DNA of 64,000 nt from Haloterrigena sp. H1 (lineage in GTDB: Archaea; Halobacteriota; Halobacteria; Halobacteriales; Natrialbaceae): NCBI RefSeq assembly GCF_005938085.1, contig NZ_SMZK01000001.1, positions 2,232,001 through 2,296,000 on the forward strand, written 5' to 3'. Within the stretch, counting starts at the first letter, position 1. The number at the start of each line of letters is the position of its first letter. Under the pieces are notes generated by a model. That model had not been told where the DNA came from. It was given only the letters and a program-made list of their open reading frames with translations, and ran no database searches. Position numbers and translations under genes: made by a program. This document shows, piece by piece, positions 58,652 through 64,000 of this stretch.

Positions 58652-58691
58652 ACTATAGCTGTGTGAGACTATAGATTTCGCAAAACTATAG
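58652..58691. repeat. three ACTATAG motifs at 16-17 bp spacing
   Basis: ACTATAG occurs at 58652-58658, 58668-58674 and 58685-58691. Spacings of 16 and 17 bp are near 1.5 helical turns. They lie ~160-200 bp from the pstS promoter and just beyond the end of the second pstS. Possible operator array. Confidence 0.4.
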
Positions 58692-58829
58692 TGGGGAGAC
58701 CTGCCAGACGAGATATCGTCGCCACTCTCAAAAAACCGTTCCGGTACGGCGACACCGTGAACTCAAGATCCGCAATAACGACACCGGTCGATTCGGTCCC
58801 TGTTCGGATCGAAACCGACCGCAATCCCG

Positions 58830-59855
58830 TTACTCCCCGGCGATCCCCTCGAGCGTCTGGAGATTCGTCGCGGCCTGTTCGTTGCTCGAGGGGACGTAGT
58901 TGATCTCGTTTGCGATCCAGTCGGCCGTCGAATTCTCGAGATAGAATCGCACGAAAGCGGCGACTTCCTCACGCTGGAGTGCCTCCTCGGAGGGGTATAT
59001 AAATAGCGGCCGAGCCATCGGGTAAGTACCTGTTCGGGCTGCCTGCAGGCTCGGATCGCCACACGCGTCGCTCGCGTCTGCTTTGATCGCCAGCGCCGTG
59101 ATACGGTCTTGGTTCTGTGCGTAGTAGGAATACCCGAAGTAGCCGATCGCGTACGGACTACTCTCGAGCCCCTGGACGATGGTCTCGTCGTCCTCCGTAC
59201 TGACGTAGTCGGAGCGGTGGGTGCCAGCGCGACTGACGACGTGCTGGGAGAACCAGTCGTAGGTCCCCGATGTCGTGTCGGGGCCGTAGAGTTCGAACGG
59301 CTCATCGGGCCAGTCGGCGTTCAGGTCAGCCCACGTTTCTGCGCCGCCGCTCTAGATCTGGGCGAGCTGGTCAAAGGAGAGGCAGTTAGCCCACGTGTTT
59401 TCCGTGCTGACGGCCATCGTGAGCGCGTCGCCTGCGATCCGCATCTCGACCGGCGTCACGTCGTTTTTGCTACAATGAGTTTTCTCCGCATCCTTGACCG
59501 GGCGTGACGCTGCGTTGATGTCCGAATCGCCGGGGCAAAAGTGGTTCTCGAACCCGCCGCCGCTGCCGGTCGAATCGACCGTGACGGTGACATCCGGATG
59601 TTTTTCCATAAATCGGGTTTTCATCTCCTCGGAGATCGGATACACCGTACTCGAGCCCGTGATCGTGATCTCCCCGGAGAGGCCGTCGCTGCCCTCGGTT
59701 TCATCCTGGCCGTTGCCAGCGGGTTCGTCGTCACTGCTAGTTTCGCTTCCGAGACAGCCGGCGAACGCAGCCGCCGTTACCCCGCTGGTCGCTGTCAAGA
59801 CGTTCCGCCGCGACACCCCCTCGAAAGACCGTCCGAACTGGTCGCGTCTCATCAT
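58830..59855 (-). pseudogene. pstS: second pstS, interrupted by one in-frame TAG
   Basis: The frame runs in one register from MMRRDQFGRSFEG to the natural stop at 58830 (341 codons), but has TAG at 59352-59354. The conserved sequence in the intact copy there is AQIWSEGGAETW; here it is AQI-stop-SGGAETW, so a Trp codon (TGG) became TAG. Everything else looks functional: Tat signal (SRRNVLTATSG), lipobox (FAGC), TGSSTVYPIS, and the C-terminal half (PLFIYPSEEALQREEVAAF). The truncated product would be 167 residues. A single recent change, or a sequencing error, is the likely reason. Confidence 0.85.
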
Positions 59856-59873
59856 GTGAACGACACGGAAGCC

Positions 59874-59893
59874 TATAAAAATACGATGCTATG
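59874..59893 (-). promoter_or_regulatory. promoter block of the second pstS
   Basis: Coding-strand sequence CATAGCATCGTATTTTTATA, one base different from the block before the first pstS. The TTTTTATA part lies 19 nt or so from the ATG, so leaderless expression is expected. Its preservation before a broken gene suggests the break is recent. Confidence 0.6.
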
Positions 59894-59964
59894 AGGACTG
59901 TATATCTATCAATAGTATTCAGTTCGTATATAGATCCGTTCGCCACGCCGTAGGCCCCGATCGC

Positions 59965-60687
59965 TCAGGCGAGCAACTCCTCGCTGTTCTCGAGTGCATA
60001 GAGCGTCCGAGCGGCCACGTTCACTGCGTGGTCACCAACTCGCTCTATGTCGCGGACGATCACAAGCGTCCGAGAGACGTCCGAAAGGACGTTTTCGAGT
60101 GGCCACTCGTCTGACCCGTTCGGGAACGCCTGTGGACTGTTGACTGCATCGCCGTCGACGCGGAGGTCGATGAGCGTGCGGACGATGCGCTCGGTCACGG
60201 CCTCACAGCGGGCATCGAGTTCGTCGTCACGATCGGCGACCGCAAAACAGGCGTCCACGTCGTCCGTGACGAACGCCTCGATCGCGTCCTCGACGAACTC
60301 GAGTGCGAGCGCGGCGATCCGCTCGAAATCGACATCGGGAAGCGTCGGTGCAGACCCAGTCGACGCCAGTGTATACTCTGCCAAGTTGGTCGCGAGATCG
60401 CCCACCCGCTCGAGATCGGTGACGATCTTGAACGTCGCGATGACGCTCCGAAGGTCGCTAGCGACCGGCTGGTACAGCGCCAGCAGGTCGAGACATTCGC
60501 TCTCGATCTCGAGGGAGCGGCGATTGACGGCCTGATCGCTCGCGATTACTTCGCGCGCGAGCGCACGATCACCGGCGAACAGCGCGCTGAATCCATCTGC
60601 GAGCTGGTCGCGGACGAGATCGCCCAGTGCGATGACCGTCTCGCGAAGGCGCTCGAGGCGGTCCTGATAGTCCCCGCGTGTCATCAC
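59965..60687 (-). CDS. phoU: phosphate-system regulator PhoU (second copy)
   Basis: The 240-residue PhoU has the repeated metal motif ([20 protein letters not shown] and [20 protein letters not shown]). It has an Asp/Asn/Pro insertion ([17 protein letters not shown]) relative to the first copy. It overlaps pstB2 by 4 nt. Ends 109 nt before the broken pstS. Confidence 0.92.
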   Translation of the reverse strand: MMTRGDYQDRLERLRETVIALGDLVRDQLADGFSALFAGDRALAREVIASDQAVNRRSLEIESECLDLLALYQPVASDLRSVIATFKIVTDLERVGDLATNLAEYTLASTGSAPTLPDVDFERIAALALEFVEDAIEAFVTDDVDACFAVADRDDELDARCEAVTERIVRTLIDLRVDGDAVNSPQAFPNGSDEWPLENVLSDVSRTLVIVRDIERVGDHAVNVAARTLYALENSEELLA

Positions 60688-61616
60688 CCGAACTTGCCGG
60701 TGACGTAGTCCTCAACCCGTTCGCTCTCAGGGTTCTCGAAGATCTTGTCGGTGTTATCGTACTCGACGAGCTTGCCGCCGGTGAGGAACACAGCGGTCTG
60801 GTCGCTGATCCGCGCGGCCTGCTGCATGTTGTGGGTGACGACCACGACGGTGTACTCCTCGGCAAGCTGCTCGATGAGGTCCTCGATCTTGGCGGTTGCG
60901 ACCGGGTCCAGCGCGCTCGCGGGCTCGTCCATCAGAATCACGTCGGGGTCGACGGCGAGACAGCGCGCGATGCACAGACGCTGTTGCTGGCCGCCCGAGA
61001 GCCCGAGTGCGTTGTCGTCGAGGCGATCGGACACTTCGTCCCACAGCGCGGCCTGCTTGAGCGAACGCTCGACGATCTGTATTTCTGCCTCGCTGTCGTC
61101 GCCGCCGAGCAGCTTGCCCAGCAGGCCGACGTTCACGTCGCCGTGCTTGCGCGGCCCGTAGGAGACGTTCTCGCGGATCGACTTCGGGAACGGGTTCGGG
61201 CTCTGGAACACCATCCCGACCTTCTTCCGGAGCTTCACCAGGTCGGTGTCGCCCTCGTAGATGTTCTCGCCATCGATCTCGACGGTCCCCTCAACTCGGG
61301 CACTGTCGATCCGATCGTTCATCCGGTTGAGACATCGAAGGAACGTCGACTTCCCGCAGCCGCTCGGGCCGATCAGAGCCGTCACGCTCTGCTCGGGAAT
61401 GTCCATCGAGACGCTGTCGATGGCGTGGTCGTCGCCGTAGTACACGTCGAGGTCCTCGACCGTGATCGCGGCCTCGTCCTCGAACTCGTAGTCAGTCCAC
61501 GAGTCGACGAGTCGCTCGTCGGTCTCGGCGTCGACCGTGAGGCTGTTGGATTGCTGTTCCGTGAGGCTCTTGGATTGCTGTTCCTCGTTCGTTCGTGTCA
61601 CTGTTTGGTCGCTCAT
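60684..61616 (-). CDS. pstB: phosphate ABC transporter ATPase PstB (second copy)
   Basis: The 310-residue ATPase has a tail containing two copies of EQQSxSLT (~10-27). It has Walker [34 protein letters not shown] and [13 protein letters not shown]. There is a ~10-residue insertion before the signature ([16 protein letters not shown]) absent from the first copy. The start at 61616 overlaps the pstA2 stop (ATGA). A longer frame reaching into pstA2 is rejected. Confidence 0.94.
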   Translation of the reverse strand: MSDQTVTRTNEEQQSKSLTEQQSNSLTVDAETDERLVDSWTDYEFEDEAAITVEDLDVYYGDDHAIDSVSMDIPEQSVTALIGPSGCGKSTFLRCLNRMNDRIDSARVEGTVEIDGENIYEGDTDLVKLRKKVGMVFQSPNPFPKSIRENVSYGPRKHGDVNVGLLGKLLGGDDSEAEIQIVERSLKQAALWDEVSDRLDDNALGLSGGQQQRLCIARCLAVDPDVILMDEPASALDPVATAKIEDLIEQLAEEYTVVVVTHNMQQAARISDQTAVFLTGGKLVEYDNTDKIFENPESERVEDYVTGKFG

Positions 61617-63166
61617 TGGTTTAGCTTCTTCCTGAAGTAGATCCGCGAGGTGATACCGATGGCGTAGAAGCCCAGTACCACCATCAGCAGTACGAGGGCG
61701 GTCCCCCATCCGAACGCCTCCTCCTGGCCGACGCCGGCGGTGATGACGGCGTACAGCTGGTAGGGGAGCGCGCTCGAGGCCTGTAGCAGCGCCTCGTTCT
61801 GGACGAACGGCGGCGCCGCGGTGAACCGGAACGAGCCAAGGATACTTGGCGCGCGCGCCGGGAACGGTGTCCCGCTGGTGACCAGCAGGATCGGCGCCGT
61901 CTCGCCAGCGATCCGACCGACGCCGAGGATTACGCCCGTCACGACGCCGGGCATCGCGGCCGGCAGCACGACGCTCCGGATCGTCTGCCACTGGTTGACG
62001 CCCAGCGCGGCACTGGCGTCGCGGTACTCGTCGGGAACGCTCTTGATCGACTCCCGACTGGTGATGACGACCAGAGGTAGCAGCATGAACCCAAGCACCA
62101 TCATCCCTGCCAGCAGCGAGTTCGCGTTGCCGAACCGCGGCACGAGGAACGCGTAGCCGAACAGGCCGTAGACGATACTGGGCGTACTCCACAGCGCGTT
62201 GGTCGCGGTCTCGATGACCGCGGTGAATCGGCCCTGTTCGGCGTACTCGGTGAGGAAGACGGCGGCGCCGATCCCCATCGGGATCGCGAGTACCACCGCG
62301 CCGACCACGAGCCAGACCGTGCCGACGATAGCCGGGAAGATGCCGTTGTGCTGCTGGCCGAGCATGACGCCCTTCGTGAGGAAGGGAACGGAGATGTTCA
62401 GCCCTGGACCGAACTGTGCGCCCTCGAGGAGCTTCGGCAGCCCCTTGCGGACGACGAACAGAATCAGCAACAGGAGTACGGCGATCATGCCGAATGCGTT
62501 CAGCCCGATCATCAGATACGCGCCGTTCTGTCGGCCCTGGCTGCCGAACTCCTCGGCGACGATCGCTCCGCTCCAGGCGACCAGCAGGCTGAGCGCGATC
62601 GTCACCAGCGGCACGACGATCGGCGCGTGGAACGTGGCCTTGATCGACGGCGGATCCCAGACCCAGCCGACGTCGACGAATCCAGCGACGAGCAAGACGC
62701 CCCAAGCCAGCGCGAGGAGGCCGACTGGGAGCGTTGTCCCGATGTCTTCCGGGAGCACTGCGACGCCGAGCGTCGCGATGAGCGCGACGACCAGCCCCAC
62801 GAGGACGCTGCCGGTCGCGCCGACGCCAAACAGGATCGTCGTCACGAGACCGCCGGTTGCGAAGCCGACGACGCCGAACGCAACACCGGTGCCGAGTCCG
62901 GTGTACTGGTCGGCGGTGGTCTCGAAGAGGCCGACGTTCGACGCGATCCCAGCGGTGATCAAACCGGCGCCAGCGAGCAGGAACACGACGCCGAACAGCG
63001 CGAACAGGGAGAGGCCCGCGACTGCGGTGTCTGGGCTCGTGCGATCGAACAGCGTCGTCCAGCCGAGCAAGAACGTGACGATAGAGATCCCAACGATCCC
63101 CAGCGCGACGCGATCGAACATGTCGATCCCCGGCGCAGCCGTCCGGGAGGAAGTCTCTCCGCTCAT
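61613..63166 (-). CDS. pstA: phosphate ABC transporter permease PstA (second copy)
   Basis: The 517-residue permease has extra N-terminal helices, as in the first copy, followed by the transport domain with [24 protein letters not shown] EAA loop (in parts: [25 protein letters not shown]) and [14 protein letters not shown]. It overlaps pstC2 and pstB2 by 4 nt each, so pstC2-pstA2-pstB2-phoU2 form one tightly coupled operon. Confidence 0.93.
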   Translation of the reverse strand: MSGETSSRTAAPGIDMFDRVALGIVGISIVTFLLGWTTLFDRTSPDTAVAGLSLFALFGVVFLLAGAGLITAGIASNVGLFETTADQYTGLGTGVAFGVVGFATGGLVTTILFGVGATGSVLVGLVVALIATLGVAVLPEDIGTTLPVGLLALAWGVLLVAGFVDVGWVWDPPSIKATFHAPIVVPLVTIALSLLVAWSGAIVAEEFGSQGRQNGAYLMIGLNAFGMIAVLLLLILFVVRKGLPKLLEGAQFGPGLNISVPFLTKGVMLGQQHNGIFPAIVGTVWLVVGAVVLAIPMGIGAAVFLTEYAEQGRFTAVIETATNALWSTPSIVYGLFGYAFLVPRFGNANSLLAGMMVLGFMLLPLVVITSRESIKSVPDEYRDASAALGVNQWQTIRSVVLPAAMPGVVTGVILGVGRIAGETAPILLVTSGTPFPARAPSILGSFRFTAAPPFVQNEALLQASSALPYQLYAVITAGVGQEEAFGWGTALVLLMVVLGFYAIGITSRIYFRKKLNQ

Positions 63167-64000
63167 GATTCACCCTGTAGCTGATGTTTCATCCGTCGTT
63201 CAATATACTGCGAGCCGATCGACAGCACGGTGACGCTGACGAACAGCACGACGCCCGCGGCGAACAGCGCGCTCATGTGCGTTCCGCTGGCGACCCCGTA
63301 CTGGCTCGCGATGAGGCTGGTCAGCGTCTCCGTATTCCCGAAGACGTCGTATAGTGGGTCGGGCAGCCGCTGGGCGTGGCCCAGGATCACCGTCGCCGCC
63401 ATCGTTTCGCCGACGGCACGCCCGACGCCGAGTAGCACGGCAGCCGAGACTCCCGAGAACGCGGCGGGGATGGTGATGCTCTTGATCGTCTGCCAGTCGG
63501 TCGTTCCAAGCGCGAGCGAGCCGCTTTTCATCGATTCAGGGACGCTCGCGATGGCGTCCTCGGCGACGGAGACGACCGTCGGCAGCGACATCAGACCGAC
63601 GACCAGTCCCACGATAACGAGGCTGCCGGATGTCGGCAGTTCCAGGTTCTCCATCATGTAGTCGTTCAGAATGGTGAAGCCGATGAAGCCGTAGACGATC
63701 GAGGGAATTCCCGCGAGCGTCTCGACGGCGGGCTTGACGATCTCGCGGACCGCGTCGGGCGCGATCTCGCTGATGAACAGCGCGCCCGCGACGCCGAGCG
63801 GCCCGGCGATCAGCATCGCCAGGATCGTCGTGACGAGCGTGCCCCACATCATCGGGACCAGCGAGTACACTTCCTCGCCGCGGGTTCGCCACATCGGCGC
63901 GGACGTCTCGGTGAACATCGCGAGGCCCATCTCCCGCATCGCCGGAAGCGCCTCGATGATAAGGTAGACGGTAATCAGCGCGAGGATCGCTCCCGTCGCG
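63163..64000 (-). CDS. pstC: phosphate ABC transporter permease PstC (second copy), 5' end off window
   Basis: The visible 278 codons include [20 protein letters not shown] (end of helix 1) at the right edge, then [39 protein letters not shown], the EAA-type loop [21 protein letters not shown] and [20 protein letters not shown]. The ATG at 63939 is internal; the true start is beyond 64000. The pstS of this operon, if any, should lie further right. Confidence 0.93.
   Translation of the reverse strand, partial: ATGAILALITVYLIIEALPAMREMGLAMFTETSAPMWRTRGEEVYSLVPMMWGTLVTTILAMLIAGPLGVAGALFISEIAPDAVREIVKPAVETLAGIPSIVYGFIGFTILNDYMMENLELPTSGSLVIVGLVVGLMSLPTVVSVAEDAIASVPESMKSGSLALGTTDWQTIKSITIPAAFSGVSAAVLLGVGRAVGETMAATVILGHAQRLPDPLYDVFGNTETLTSLIASQYGVASGTHMSALFAAGVVLFVSVTVLSIGSQYIERRMKHQLQGES

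Larger units (their letters stand above)
58472..58829. other. intergenic region upstream of pstS
   Basis: 358 bp between the two pstS genes, AT-rich. It holds the pstS promoter block near 58490-58512 and three ACTATAG motifs at 58652-58691. No ORF or RNA gene recognised. Other TATAG/CTATA-like runs at 58513-58540 may extend a regulatory array. Confidence 0.6.

Noticed and set aside
59352..59354. TAG in the second pstS read as pyrrolysine or other recoding
   Set aside because: Haloarchaea are not known to encode pyrrolysine; the position is Trp in the intact copy, so a TGG to TAG change is simpler.
61614..63173. N-terminal extension of pstB2 through pstA2 in another frame
   Set aside because: The extension is Arg-rich and overlaps a clear permease; the ATG at 61616 overlaps the pstA2 stop as expected for an operon.

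Overview
This window is chromosomal DNA of a halophilic archaeon (class Halobacteria; Natrialbales is plausible but not proven). The proteins are strongly acidic. GC is high in coding regions and low between them. Secreted proteins carry Tat signals with lipoboxes or PGF-CTERM tails. Many starts sit about 22-27 nt downstream of a box A, and the gene set is typical of the class: two CDC48 ATPases, RadB, archaeal GHMP shikimate kinase, trpDFEG, FixABCX, halocyanin. I see no rRNA and no CRISPR array; two tRNA genes are present.

Layout. 0-10.3 kb: start of an S-layer-type glycoprotein, a TetR regulator, a frameshifted PIN-domain remnant, chorismate mutase and shikimate kinase, small conserved proteins, two CDC48-family ATPases arranged tail to tail, and a LarC homologue with a histidine-rich insert. 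10.4-18.1 kb: a block of secreted and surface proteins. 18.2-28.8 kb: a RuvC/YqgF-like protein whose upstream region is split by a TnpB element, two CAP-domain secreted proteins, RadB, a quadruple-CBS protein, a lycopene-cyclase-domain protein, an SCO protein, a YihY protein and an AEC transporter. 29.0-31.0 kb: a second TnpB element (with a DUF2080 gene) abutting a truncated gene. 31-35.4 kb: ZIP-like, selenium-binding and MFS proteins. 35.4-51.6 kb: tRNA-Val, trpDFEG, B12-dependent ribonucleotide reductase, a TVP38 protein, tRNA-Leu, a DUF420 protein, a bactofilin-like protein, and etfB-etfA-fixCX. 51.7-64 kb: a halocyanin-like lipoprotein and two phosphate-uptake (pst/phoU) clusters, separated by a pstS copy broken by one TAG codon.

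The most novel part is 12.4-18.1 kb. A 619-residue PGF-CTERM protein (16217-18076) has five repeats of about 42 residues built on Q-x-N-x-N-x-Q ladders around an AVAIA core, resembling curli or beta-solenoid amyloid repeats. A divergently transcribed small secreted Q/N/D-rich protein carries one unit of the same repeat. The small gene, the long intergenic region and the first ~55 codons of the large gene have been tandemly duplicated, which leaves two small paralogues and a decayed fragment of the large gene. A third surface protein next door has a Q/N/D-rich segment like that of the small proteins. I propose a haloarchaeal surface fibre system with major and minor subunits. This is inferred from sequence pattern only.

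How the genes work together: aroK and chorismate mutase feed trpDFEG (chorismate to the tryptophan branch). EtfB, EtfA and FixCX form an electron-transfer module to quinone. The two pst/phoU clusters provide high-affinity phosphate import, with a shared promoter block in front of both pstS copies.
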